23,714 bases of DNA from Pelargonium nanum (GCA_036897485.1 JAYMTF010001390.1:1-23714); one strand, 5' to 3'; numbered from the stretch's first letter, positions 1-10,400 are shown. Notes: generated by a model from the letters alone, not told the origin. A program made the numbers and translations.

Positions 1-620
1 TAGTGCAACTGATATAAAATTATATCAGTTAACTGATGTACATATTACTCTTATATAAAAATATAAATTACTTAAGAGCTATGAAGATAATGGATAATTT
101 AAAATATAAAAATTATTATGGAGTACTCGAAGGCCTTGATGGACGTGACAATAGGTTTTTCCCCCTCGCAGTTCAAAGAATAAGTTTCGCTTTTAAAAAA
201 GATATCAAATTTGAAAGGCATTCAAGCATATGTCAACTTAGTTTGAGTAAGGAAAATAGATGTAATCAAGTTCTAATTACGATTATTTTGCTTTGTGATA
301 ATTAAACTGTTCATTATCAGTTATCTAACTATTATATGTGTTTAACTGACAAAAAAAAATAGTCCAATATTTTCTTTTAAAACACATTGGGCATTTCTCA
401 AACACCACAAAATTGATACAAAGTCATCAAGGTAGAGATAATTAGTGAGTGAATTGGCATGAGTTGGATTTTGATTTTGGTATAGTCATCTAATTGTGCA
501 AGTGATGATCATTTGTTGTTAAAAGCACATAACTTGATATTAAATTATTTTAAAAGTGATTGATTTCTTAATTGCACATGAATATTAGATAGGAGTGGAA
601 TACTTCCAACATCAATTAAA

Positions 621-690
621 TGTTGGGTCAAGCGGTTGATGTGTTTTGGATTTCTTTTGAGGTCTCAACTAATAGGGTGACGTCTTCACT
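621..690 (+). repeat. Degenerate tRNA-derived SINE-like remnant, copy 1
   Basis: The stretch has an A-box-like motif TGGGTCAAGCGG at 624-635, followed by a segment similar to two other places in the window (17.97 kb and 20.71 kb), all in the same orientation. The shared body reads roughly GTGTTTTGGATTTCTTTTGA then GGTCTC. The B box that should follow is eroded here, unlike in the other two copies. A-box and B-box remnants at tRNA spacing with a shared body are the marks of tRNA-derived SINEs. The family name and the outer ends are not known. Confidence 0.4.
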
Positions 691-964
691 AGGGGTGAGA
701 AACACATGTCTTCATAAGTCTGTTGTCCCGTCGCCTATCAAAAATAAAATCAACTAACTTTTTCTCAATTTTTCTTAAAATTGGAAATTTGGACAAACAT
801 TATTTTATTAAAAGGTTTTGATGTTTTTGGGCTTTACAGTAGATTCTCTCGTAATGGGCTTCCAATAAGGATTTCATTTTCTGGGCCGAAATTGGGCTTA
901 AACAAATGGACTGTTTCTTTTCTCTTTAAGAAAACGACTTGTCGTTTAGAGTGAAAATATGCGG

Positions 965-969
965 AAAAA
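965..969 (-). terminator. Pol III T5 terminator of tRNA-Ile
   Basis: A run of five T on the minus strand begins 6 nt past the discriminator base of the tRNA, the usual position for RNA polymerase III termination. Confidence 0.7.
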
Positions 970-974
970 GAAAT

Positions 975-1048
975 TGGCCCATGCAGGTCTCGAACCTGCG
1001 ACCTTCGCGTTATTAGCACGACGCTCTAACCAGCTGAGCTAATAGGCC
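975..1048 (-). tRNA. tRNA-Ile (anticodon AAU), nuclear type
   Basis: The minus strand folds as a complete 74-nt cloverleaf. The 7-bp acceptor stem has one G-U wobble. The D arm is GCTC...GAGC. The 5-bp anticodon stem carries the loop CTAATAA with anticodon AAU (A34 is normally edited to inosine, reading AUU, AUC and AUA). The T arm GCAGG-TTCGAGA-CCTGC holds the B box, and the discriminator is A at 975. No intron is present and the CCA is not encoded, as expected for a eukaryotic gene. A T5 terminator follows at 965-969. The bases directly 5' of the gene (1049-1064) are an inverted copy of its own D arm, described in the findings. Confidence 0.95.
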
Positions 1049-1064
1049 AGCTGGTTAGAGTGTC

Positions 1065-1707
1065 ACAGATTTAAAGTAAGATCAACTATACAAGTTATAT
1101 TATTATTTGTCCAATAGTAAATCGTGAGACATAATTATTATAAATAAATTAACACTCTGGAGACAAATCTTATGAGGTCCACATACGGACCAATTGCATG
1201 ACGATAGTTTTTAGCCGAATTACTTCTAAGTGCGCATAAGCAATAGGTAAGTGTTTATACAATGATAATTTTTCGAACATATACAAAAAAAAATGAGGTG
1301 TTAAGCGTTCATACTAATAACCTTCCCTCCATTTTACCCTTTTATAAATAACATTTCCCTCAAAATCAATTATAACATTATGGGGGATGTTATCAATTGA
1401 CACTTCATATCCGCTCGACATTCCTCAGACAACGCCACCTCGATTTTTTCAAGGAGTTCTTGTGATTTACATGATATACATATGTTAAACAAAACATAAC
1501 ACTATAATATGCAACATAAACATCATTGTAGATGCCAACTTTATTTAACATTTTGTAAAAATAAGTACACGAAAAATCTTAGTCAGCTAAGAAATCAAAA
1601 CATCGAGAATACTATCCTAAGAAGAAGTTAAACTCAAGTCAATGAAGGATTGGGTAGTCAACTTTGTTTATATGGTTGTTTACCTTAATCCTCTAAGGTA
1701 AATGGAG
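1065..1707. other. Intergenic region between the tRNA and the coiled-coil gene
   Basis: This is AT-rich DNA with no coding-like frame. It should contain the 3' UTR of the minus-strand coiled-coil gene that ends at 1708. Beyond that I see nothing I can name. Confidence 0.5.
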
Positions 1708-2801
1708 TTATCTTCTAAAGTTTGGTATCCCACACAGTCTTCCAATCAGATCTCGAAGTTCTTTATTGGCTTCTTGAGCTTTGACTCGCTCCGCTTTCTC
1801 TAATGCGACAACGGCCTCAACCCTCACAAGCTCACTCCTTAGTTGGTTCGTTTCTTGTGCCTTCACACCTACTTCATCTTTTAAAGATTCAATGGTTTTA
1901 TGGAATTTTTGTTCATTACCCTTGAGAAAGTCGCGTTCGGCATACACACAAACCAAACAATCTCGAAGACCTCGGACTTGACCCTCTAAGAGTTTTATTT
2001 TCTCTTCCCGCTCCGTGACCACGCGTTGAGAAGCCTCTAGAGTACCTTGTAGAGGTTCAAGCTCGATTTTATGTGTCTCTTGGAGAGTCTTAATATTGTG
2101 GTATTGGAGTTCAACCCTTTCGATGTCATCTTTTCGCGTGTTCAACAACTCTACCATAGAGTGGGCTGTTTTGGTAAACTAACAAAACGAAAAGTAAAAT
2201 CATTAGATGTAAGCCACGAGTGAAAACAAACGCATCAATGTATATATGTTCAGATGATAAGATATTACCTCGTCAAAATGTTCGGATAATTCATGTCGAA
2301 CCTTGTCACCAATAGTTAATAATGACTTGAGTGACAAGTGATCGATTGAAGCACCACATAAAGGGACGACGTCGTTTCCTCGAGCATCTTCAAGCTCCCT
2401 AGGCATCACCAATTCCTCCTCCAACCTCTTTCTCTTATTGAAATTGTTTCCAGAAACTCCTACACACCCAAAATAAAAAATAAAATGATATTATGGCCGT
2501 TCATGGAACGAACTGAAGCAAATCTGGACCGTAAATGTACAGACATCAACAAAGAAAATAGTGTATCAATAACATTATGTCATTACTGTTATCACTGGAA
2601 CCAACGTCCTCTTCGTTCGCATTGGGAAGATCTGTATAAACAACAAATAGAGAAATTAAATAAAACAATCAAAAACTTGTGAATATATATGCAGTATATA
2701 TACAGAGCAAGGAAGAAATTGCCTTCATCGTCAACGCTGATTTGGGGTGATTTGGGAATGCTGTAATCACCGTCTTCTCCTGTTGAGCTATAGTTACTCA
2801 T
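1708..2801 (-). CDS. Coiled-coil protein of unknown function, three exons
   Basis: Proposed exons are 2723-2801, 2269-2459 and 1708-2178, giving 246 residues. Exon 1 gives an acidic, Ser-rich start (MSNYSSTGEDGDYSIP). Exon 2 begins with a basic KRKR stretch (about residues 35-38, a possible nuclear signal) and continues to about residue 90. Exon 3 is almost all Lys/Glu/Leu-rich heptad-like sequence, about residues 98-230, typical of a long coiled coil, and ends CGIPNFRR. Intron 2 (2179-2268) is a normal GT-AG intron in phase 0. Intron 1 (2460-2722) keeps the frame only with a GC donor (GAAG|GCAATT). No phase-compatible GT site was found, so either this is a GC-AG intron or a small exon has been missed. 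A TATA box lies about 120 bp upstream of the ATG. I do not recognise the family. A structural or chromatin-linked role would be a guess. Confidence 0.65.
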
Positions 2802-2920
2802 GGGTGGTTGTCGAGTATTCGAAACTCCAACGGCGGCGGCGACGACGAACGGCTCAGACGGTGGACGGCGACGTCAAGTGAAATTGTGTTTTGTGAGAGA
2901 ATGAGAGCGGCGCGGCCTAT

Positions 2921-2928
2921 TATTTATA
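2921..2928 (-). promoter_or_regulatory. TATA box of the coiled-coil gene
   Basis: On the minus strand the motif TATAAATA is followed by a C/T-rich, then CG-rich stretch leading to the ATG at 2801. A start of transcription about 30 bp downstream would give a 5' UTR of roughly 90 nt, normal for plants. The GC-rich leader against an AT-rich background supports a real promoter and 5' UTR. Confidence 0.6.
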
Positions 2929-3005
2929 CTATTTGGTAGTCGGTTTACCCGGATCGAGCCTCGGAAATCCAAATCCAAATATTTTGAAAAGAGTACAAAG
3001 TAGTT

Positions 3006-3373
3006 AAAAAATCTAATTTGATATCAGTATTTTCATATTCCCAATTTGGTGTCTAATATTTTTTAAACCTAATTTGGTCTTGAACTTTCGTGTTTTGACC
3101 CAATTTGATCTAAGAAACTCTTTTTTTTACTCAAAATGATTCGTGAACTTTCACATGTTGACCCGAAATGGTCCTTACCTTTAAAGTTTATATCAAAAGT
3201 TGAGGATCAAATTGAATCAATATTTGAAAGTTTAAGTACTATTTTGGGTCAAAAAAATTGTTCAGAGACCAAATTGGATCAAAACACGAAAGTTTAAGGA
3301 CTATTTTTTATTTTTAAAAAATAGGACTAAATTGGATCAAAACACAAAAATTCGGGATCAAATTGGATCTTTT
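3006..3373. repeat. Long imperfect foldback (MITE-like) repeat, about 370 bp
   Basis: The two halves are inverted copies of each other around a centre near 3180-3195. For example TTGAACTTTCGTGTTTTGAC at about 3080-3099 is matched in reverse by the segment around 3270-3295, and the outer arms (about 3006-3065 and 3310-3373) also pair. Each arm is built of short units of the type 'ACCAAATTGGATCAAAACAC...AAAGTTTAAGGACTA'. That vocabulary is common in plant dispersed foldback repeats. No coding frame and no clear target-site duplication are visible. It lies between the coiled-coil promoter and the 3' end of the ABC transporter gene. Confidence 0.7.
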
Positions 3374-3814
3374 ACCTACAAACTATAGTAAAATTATAAT
3401 AAGAATAATAAAAATATCGTCTGCTTAATTCGATTTCACCTAATTGTGTTCGTATTGTGTTGAAAGTTGAGTTACACGTACATATATACTACCTATTTCT
3501 GCTCTATTGAGAGACTGGTAGAGAAGATAGGTGGCTAATGAACATGTTGTGAATGTGGGAGCTAGAGCACTCTATGAGGAAGAGATTGTGCAAGAATCAA
3601 CAAAGCCTCTGTGAGTTTCTTTCCATTTCAACTGAAAAGGAAAACATCTATATATAGAATGGCAAATGATAAATTACAGAAAAACACAATGAAACATCAT
3701 ATGTTGCTCATCATCCTCACAAGACCTAAAAAGAAACATCCATAAGAATGCTTCATTTCCAGTGATGATCTTCCTAAAGAGGCTAAATCCTTTTAACTCA
3801 TTGGGGGCATTGGC
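3374..3814. other. Intergenic region downstream of the ABC transporter gene
   Basis: No gene is supported here. The right part (about 3700-3814) should be the 3' UTR of the minus-strand transporter. The rest is AT-rich sequence without a recognisable element. Confidence 0.5.
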
Positions 3815-6800
3815 TCACCGGTAAGGAGAGAGACCGCCTTGAAGCTTAGTCAAAGAGTAGTATGCTCCACCGCGGCCATTAGCCAATAGATCAGAATGCG
3901 ATCCTTGTTCCACGACCTTTCCATCTCTTATAACAGCAATGGAATCGGACTTTTGTATTGTGGACAACCTGTGAGCTACCACCACACATGTTCTTCCAAC
4001 CATCATCTTCTCAAGTGCTTCTTGGACAAGATTCTCCGAGGCACTGTCCAGGGCGCTGGTGGCTTCGTCTAAGAGTAGGATTTCCGGGTTCTTCAGTATT
4101 GCTCGAGCTAATGCTATCCTCTGCTTTTGGCCTCCTGACAGTTGGATTCCTCTTTCCCCACAAAACGTGTCATATCCATCTTTCATTGAGCTGCATTATA
4201 AACAAGCATTTAACTAAATTCAAGTTTTTGTTGGATTCGTATTCTTGTTGTAACAAAAGAGAAGATGACAAATTGACAATACCTTATGAACTCATGAGCA
4301 TTAGCTTGTACTGCAGCTTTCCTTAGTTCAGCTTCTGTAGCATCCTCTTTACCATATAGAATATTCTGTCGGATGGTTCCTGCGAAAAGTGTAGGCTCTT
4401 GACTCACCAATGCAATATGTGCCCTCAGCTTTCTTAAACTGAAAGTCTTGATGTCGCGTCCATCTATCAGTACTGATCCCTCTAACGGGTCGTAGAATCT
4501 TTCAATCAAGGCAATAATGGTGGATTTGCCCGAGCCACTCTGTCCCACGAGCGCAATTGTTTTTCCAGCTTCTATTTTCAGGCTCAAGTCTTTAAAGATC
4601 ATCTGGTCAGGCCTAGCTGGATAAGAGAAGAAGACATTCTTCAATTCTATGAGACCCTTTAGAGGCTCTTCTACTTTAATCCCATCTGGGTTCTCTGGCT
4701 CTATCTCACTTTTCCTGTCTAGGATAGCAAAAACTGATCTAACTGCATCACCGCTTTTAGCTAAATCCGATGTCATGCTTCCTGCATCTGCAATGTTTTT
4801 TCCAGTGCTCATCAAAATGAAGAAAGCTTGGAAAAGGTGCTTTGGGGTGACCAAATTTTGATTCATCAGCCTCCCTCCATACCAGTAAGTCAGAGCTATG
4901 GAGGCTGTGGTCAGAAACTGGGAGCTAAACAAGCCAAAACCCGAAAACCATGACTGTTTAATGCTTTCTCTCTTGGGTCCTTCCATTGTAGCTCCAAAGA
5001 GATCCAAGATCCTTTCTTGGGAGGAAAATGCTGTGATAGTCCTATGGTTAACGGTAGCTTCACTCGCCAATTGGCTTCCCTTGCTCTGTGCCTTTTTAGC
5101 CTTTTCAGACATGCTTTTCATCAGAACACTTCTTGAATAGAAGCTTCCAATGATTAAGGGCTGTATTGCAATCATTACAATGCCTACCCTCCATGTGATG
5201 ATTAATCCAAGGACGAAAGCAACAGAGGCGCTAAAGAAAACCTGAACTAGTAGTTGCATTCGATCTGCAATAAGCGACTTAACCATGCTGGCTTCAGTGG
5301 CTAGACGTGCACAGATGGCTGCACTTGTGTTCTCGTCTTGATCAAACCATCCAATCTCAAAGGTAAGCACTTTACCGAGGACTTGTTCTCGTATCCTTTT
5401 GGTCAAGCGCTCACCCATGATAGCAAAGTTATAATGTTGGAGGAGATTGGCGAAGAAGCTAAGAACCGCTATGATCAAGAAAATGAAGGAGTAGATTCTA
5501 CTTTGTTCCTTGATGGTGGAAGTGTCTGTCCCAAAGTAAATTGAGACAACTGTTCCCAAGCAATATGCATGAATTGGTTGGATTGATCCGAAACAAGCAG
5601 CCCCAAGACACCCAAGAAATGCTTGCTTCCACTCAAGTGCATTCATTTTTAGTAACCTCCAATGAGAAAAGGGAGGATTGTGAACCTTCTTTAAGGTTTC
5701 AGCTTTGAAATCATCACTAGAATATGTTGGAAGAGAATGTACCACACTGATGGAATATACCGGGCTGAATGGGTACGTCGGGCTGCTCTGAAAGCTCGAT
5801 GCCACACTGCTTGGTCTCGGGGTTGATGCCACACTGCTTGGTCTCGGGGGAGTCCGGGAACTCCTCATTCTTTGGTGGTTTGTATCTTCAGTAGGATAAT
5901 AAGAGTCATTATTAGCTTCATTTTGCATGGCTAATTGCTGTGTTTGCACCATCTTGCTATAGATCCCATCTCCTTCGTTCATTTGGATCAAGTCCTGATG
6001 AGAACCCGATTCAACTACTTTCCCCGACTGAAGAACAACTATCATATCAGCCTTACGAATTGTAGAGAGGCGATGAGCAACAATGATTGTTGTCCTTCCC
6101 AGTGAAGCATTGTCCAGAGCTTCCTGTACGGTTTTTTCAGATTCTGCATCCAATGCACTAGTGGCTTCATCAAGAAGGAGAACTCTTGGGTCTCTAACTA
6201 AAGCTCTTGCAATGGCAATCCTCTGTTTCTGCCCACCAGACAACTGAAGTCCAAATTGTCCAACCTGAGGCATAAGTGAAACACTGTCCAGTCACACACA
6301 ATACTATTATACTATACACAAGACAAATTCAAAATGCATAAGTTGACGGGGAGTAGAAGATTGTGGCTTACCTGAGTTTCATATTTGTTAGGTAACTTAA
6401 CGATGAAGTCGTGTGCATTTGCAGCCTTAGCTGCATTTACTATGTCTTCCATTTGAGCACTTTCCTTGCCAAATAGAATGTTCTCCTTTATGGATGTGGC
6501 AAAGAGAACTGGCTCTTGATTCACCAGTCCCATCTGTGATCTTAACCATTTAAGTTCAAGCCTTTTTATTTTGCATCTGTCAAAGAAAATGTCCCCTTTA
6601 ACAGGGTCATAAAATCTTTCAAGCAAAGAAATGACTGTGGACTTCCCAGAGCCACTGCCCCCCACAAGACCTACTGTCTTACCAGGACGCACTTTAAGAT
6701 TGAATCCTTGAAGAATTGGAGTATCGGGTCGTGATGGGTAACTAAAGTAGACCTCTTTAAATTCAAGTTCTCCTCTTGTAGATATTAGAACTTTCCCCTT

Positions 6801-8392
6801 TTCATTCTCGGAGTCTATTACTGGAATTCGGTCAATCATCTCAAACATTCGGGTAGCAGCTGCTGTTGCTTCTGAGATGTAAGAAACGTTCGGGAGTGCA
6901 CTCATGACAGACCTAAACAATAGAGTTAAGAGATTGAAGCTGTAACTTGTGACAACAGAATCAGTAAAGAAGATAAGACAGATCAAATGTCAAAAAACTT
7001 ACAAGCCTCCCAAGATGATACATACTCCAGAGATGAAAACAGCACCGCCTTTTTCTCCTTTCTCAGTAACAAGAATACTGCCAGCCCAAGCTATAAATGC
7101 CCAAGCTGCGAAAACCATCCCCATGCTCCCTATCATCAATCCCTTCATGAAACCTTGCTTTATACCAAGCTCCGTACTCTTTTGAAGTGCCTTGCTAAAC
7201 CTATCAATTGTTAGAAGCTCCCCCACATATGAATAAACAGTTCGGACAGAAGAGATTGCTTGTTCTGCAATTCCACCAGCAATCCCATAAGTATCCTTCA
7301 TTTGTATGCCTACACCCATCATTAGCTTCCCAAATCCAACTCCCGGGATGATAAACATAAGAGAGAACGGCAAAGAAGCTAGTGATAGTCGCCAAGATAG
7401 AAAGAAGGCAACAATAAGGCTACCAATGAATGTTGACAATTGAGCCAGACAGTTGGGTATCTACAGCAACAGAAACCTAGATAATGTTAGCCTATAAATT
7501 CATTAGTAGGTTAAAGAGTAGATATTAGAGATGTCTGAAAGACAGAACCTTTTCAGCTATAGTATCTTGGATTAAATGGGCGTCGGAAGAAATTGTAGAG
7601 ACAACTTGGAAGGTAGTGGAAGAAGCATCCTGGTTATCGAAGAAACCAACTTCTTGCCTGAGAACCGATTTCAGGTATTCTACTCTCATGCGAGATGCTT
7701 GCCTCTCGGCAGTTCTTGTCCAGCAAACTCCCTCTGCAAAATTTATCAGTTCAGGCATTAAATGAATCTGTCAACAATTTGTCTTCATTGTTTCTTAAGT
7801 TCTAACAATCACTTTATATATAAATGACAAGTCTTAATGTTGAGCTAACAGCATGCTGTAATCTAGGGGCCTGATCTGAAGGGACTTACAGTTTGTGCAT
7901 TATATTAAAGGTTTTCTGATTGTAGAAGAAACTGCAAGATCGCTTACATAAGTATCTTGCAATGAAATATGACTATAGAAAATTATACATACCAACAAAT
8001 GCAGATACTCCAACTGCAATGGCCACAATAAGAAGCTTGAGAGAATACTGCAAAAAGAAAATGAACACTTGATGTGTTATATAAAGGAATTTAAATTCAA
8101 GATATGGCTTCAATGATTCTAACCATGAAACTATAATGCTTTGTTTGCATCTATACCGAAAAAACATACTGATGAATTAAGTGTTTCTCGATTAAGACTT
8201 GGCATATACCTTATCAACTATCTCGTCAGAGAATGTGAGAGAAGCAGCTCCATACTCATTGATCACGCCACTGAGAACAACCATCGTGAGTGGAGACATA
8301 AGCCCATCTCCAATGCTGCCCAAGGTTCCAAACAATAACAGCAACTTGTCTATGCCATCAGCATACCTAAATAATCCACCTTTGCCCCCCAT
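3815..8392 (-). CDS. Full-size ABC transporter, B family (ABCB15-like, MDR/P-glycoprotein type)
   Basis: Seven exons join in frame: 8210-8392, 7993-8047, 7549-7733, 7003-7460, 6372-6912, 4283-6264 and 3815-4190, giving 1259 residues, the usual full-size ABCB length. All introns are GT-AG. The layout is TMD1-NBD1-linker-TMD2-NBD2. NBD1 has Walker A GGSGSGKS (378-385), Q-loop Q426, signature LSGGQ (482-486), Walker B with catalytic E507 and H538. NBD2 has Walker A GQSGSGKS (1048-1055), LSGGQ (1152-1156), E1177 and H1208. Both ATP sites therefore look competent. Each TMD has hydrophobic segments consistent with six helices. The start [15 protein letters not shown] matches the family. The Ser/Pro-rich linker (about 605-650) carries a 9-residue duplication. 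ABCB proteins are usually plasma-membrane exporters, and Arabidopsis ABCB15 has been linked to auxin movement. The substrate here is unknown. Confidence 0.95.
5798..5849 (-). repeat. 27-bp tandem duplication in the ABCB linker
   Basis: Two copies of a 27-bp unit begin at 5798 and 5825 and are identical over at least 25 bp. They encode PRPSSVAST then PRPSSVASS (about residues 614-631) in the cytosolic linker between NBD1 and TMD2. The unit is a multiple of three, so the frame is kept. In ABCB transporters this linker is flexible and often phosphorylated, and the duplication doubles the local Ser-Ser motif. Confidence 0.85.
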
Positions 8393-8430
8393 TGCTCTAC
8401 CTACATCCTAGAAATGCACCTCTAAAAATT

Positions 8431-8440
8431 CAATATATAG
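8431..8440 (-). promoter_or_regulatory. Possible TATA box of the ABCB gene
   Basis: The minus strand reads CTATATATTG about 40 bp upstream of the start codon at 8392. That spacing would leave a 5' UTR of only about 10 nt, which is short, so the true start of transcription may use another site upstream. Confidence 0.25.
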
Positions 8441-8639
8441 CTAATAAGCGTAAACATTGTTATGACAGGTTTATCAGAGACAGCCACCCGGTATTGTCTT
8501 TTCACTTAATCCTCTATTATGATGCCAAATGTACATATCAGAAAACGTGCTGCAGAATCAGCCGGCACAATTGTTAGATTACTTGGAGTTGTCATAATGA
8601 CGTTTTCCTCCATTCCAAATAGTATGTCCTAATCTTTGG

Positions 8640-8740
8640 ATTTCTACTTTGGCCGTTTGCTAATCATTCCTGTCATATACAAACTAAGATTTATTGTCCT
8701 ATGATTCAACAATAATATAATATTGAATTAAATACTCGAA
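8640..8740 (+). repeat. Diverged direct repeat, copy A
   Basis: The stretch around CATATACAAACTAAG, followed by TTGTC, a run of TTCAACAATAATATA and TGAATTAAATA, recurs in the same order at about 8990-9095 (copy B) with many substitutions and small indels. This looks like an old local duplication of about 100 bp or more, offset by about 350 bp. Confidence 0.5.
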
Positions 8741-8989
8741 TCATGTAGGCTCATGTCATGTGTTATCCAGGGGAATCTACAATGGCTGAGTTCTCAACCA
8801 CTAAAAGCCAAACTACCAAGACACAAAGTTGGCATCTGCAACTTACTTTCAAGCTTGAAAATATCAAAAATCACAAATGACTAAGCAATGGACCAATTAG
8901 AACTATCCGCGGGGCTGCACAGATTTCATTCTGAAATTCTTGGCAATCTAACAAGTTGTCCGGTGGCGGGCATAGCCTTACCAGTTTGG

Positions 8990-9095
8990 ACAGTTCCATT
9001 TTAGCTGTTTCCTAACCACAAATACCATATACAAACTAAGGATTCTTGACTTTCTTGTCTTTTGCTTCAATAACAATATAGTAATGAATTAAATA
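8990..9095 (+). repeat. Diverged direct repeat, copy B
   Basis: Second copy of the repeat at about 8640-8740. The shared landmarks are CATATACAAACTAAG, a TTGTCTTTTG stretch, TTCAATAACAATATA and GAATTAAATATT, in the same order and strand. The similarity may extend further, because both are followed some distance later by a loosely similar 'CTCAA...AAAAG.CAAAC' segment. Confidence 0.5.
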
Positions 9096-9536
9096 TTGAA
9101 CAAAAGAAGATCATCATGCTTATTAGGTGAGAATATAGCTGACAATATGGACCTGAATCCACACACTTAAAACCCGACACGCATTTTTGGGCACACATTT
9201 TATATATAGAATCCACACCTCTTGAGGATCAAGCTCATGTTAGGCATTTTCAACTCAAAAGTCAAACCTGAAAATAAACAACCCAAAACCCGAATTGTCA
9301 GCTCTACGTGATAATCTAACACTACTGAGTATTAATGCACTAAAATCCAACCTATCCAGTTACATTATCTGAGCATGTTTCTGTTGGACATTTCTTCAAA
9401 CAGGTGGTGTGCATTGGAGCCCAACAAGATACAAGGCTGAGATGTTTTCCAAAAAAATCACAATGATCCAGCAGTGAAACGAAATAGTCAAATAGAACAA
9501 TTCAACAACATGAACGACACAGAATTTATTACAAAA

Positions 9537-9791
9537 TCATTGTAACAAGAAAATCTGGTTCTTTTTGCCTAACCCGTTCGGAGATATAAAAACCCATTTC
9601 CAACGAATTTGTTTCCAAGTGGGTCGAATTGTTGCACTTAGTCCGAAATCTGTAGCGTATCGTGTCGCCATTTCCGCACTTGAAAGAGACGAACGGTGCT
9701 TTTCTCCGGCGGCCGGCACGGTGTCGGCGTGATGACTTCCCGATTTGTGACCAAACGACAGGTCGTTAAACCAAGTGCTTTGTTTGGTCAA
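9537..9791 (-). other. GC-rich island with an unidentified 84-codon open frame
   Basis: The segment from about 9580 to 9760 is clearly richer in G and C than its surroundings, and a frame of 84 residues beginning MTKQSTWFND is open across it. A second minus-strand frame is also open over much of it. I recognise no domain and no family. It may be a remnant of a dispersed repeat or of a displaced exon. It is short and has no visible promoter, so I do not call it a gene. Confidence 0.25.
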
Positions 9792-9806
9792 CCAAGTGCT
9801 TTGTTT
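9769..9806 (+). repeat. Two-copy 21-bp tandem repeat
   Basis: The 17-bp string AACCAAGTGCTTTGTTT occurs at 9769-9785 and again at 9790-9806, a period of 21 bp. It looks like a small slippage-type duplication. Confidence 0.8.
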
Positions 9807-10116
9807 ATTACTCCACCATTCAAAATAATTACTATTATTCTTTCATAATTCTAAGAAAGTTACTTTTACACTAATAAAAAAAATGTTACAAATTGGCTTA
9901 CGATAAAGCTGAATCGCTCCACTGCTGCAAATTCATATGAATGAGCATGAGTAGAATTGTCAGGTCAACTTACATAGCCTCCTGAACTTGTATTTTTCAT
10001 TTCCATTTATCTAGTTTTTATTCACTATTTAGAAGTTCATAGCATGGATGATGATGTCATGTCTTGTACATTTTAAATCAATATTAATTTGGTTTAACGA
10101 TCTTTATATAATTAAA

Positions 10117-10164
10117 CTTTGTGAAGCCCTAGCTATTAAAAAAAAAAAGCTTTGTGAAGCCCTA
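10117..10164 (+). repeat. 15-bp direct repeat flanking an A-rich run
   Basis: CTTTGTGAAGCCCTA occurs at 10117-10131 and again at 10150-10164. The 18 nt between them contain a run of A. It could be a slippage duplication or the footprint of a lost insertion. Confidence 0.75.
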
Positions 10165-10400
10165 AGTCTACAAACACCTTATTGTAATATTTTATAACGA
10201 GACGACTTTTAATAAATATCATTCTATTTTATAATGAGAACAATGTCCCACTCTTAAAAGAACAGTTCAATCACCAAACGCGTAGAACATTTGGCAAAGA
10301 GTTTGTTACATCTAATTAATAAATTAGACTTGACTTTCTTAATAAATTTGATTGGTCATTGTTAATTATTGCAAGCATATTGTAAATATTATATGTCCAA

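Larger units (their letters stand above)
1..974. other. AT-rich intergenic region at the left edge
   Basis: I see no supportable protein gene here. The open frames are short, have no recognisable motif and lie in AT-rich sequence. A near-perfect 11-bp palindrome with a 2-nt centre sits at 7-30. A degenerate tRNA-derived stretch begins near 621 and is listed separately. The right edge holds the Pol III terminator of the minus-strand tRNA gene, a T5 run at 965-969. Confidence 0.6.

Noticed and set aside
7-30. AT-rich palindrome as a regulatory site or origin
   Set aside because: A 22-bp stem in AT-rich plant DNA is common by chance. It has no associated gene or repeat partner.
36-305. Open frame of 89 codons near the left edge
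   Set aside because: No motif or domain, AT-driven composition, and no promoter or paralog to support it.
834-1019. Open frame overlapping the tRNA gene on the minus strand
   Set aside because: Its start lies inside the tRNA, which fully explains the conserved sequence.
2485-2682. Plus-strand open frame inside intron 1 of the coiled-coil gene
   Set aside because: It is short, without motif, and lies mostly in intron sequence of a supported gene.
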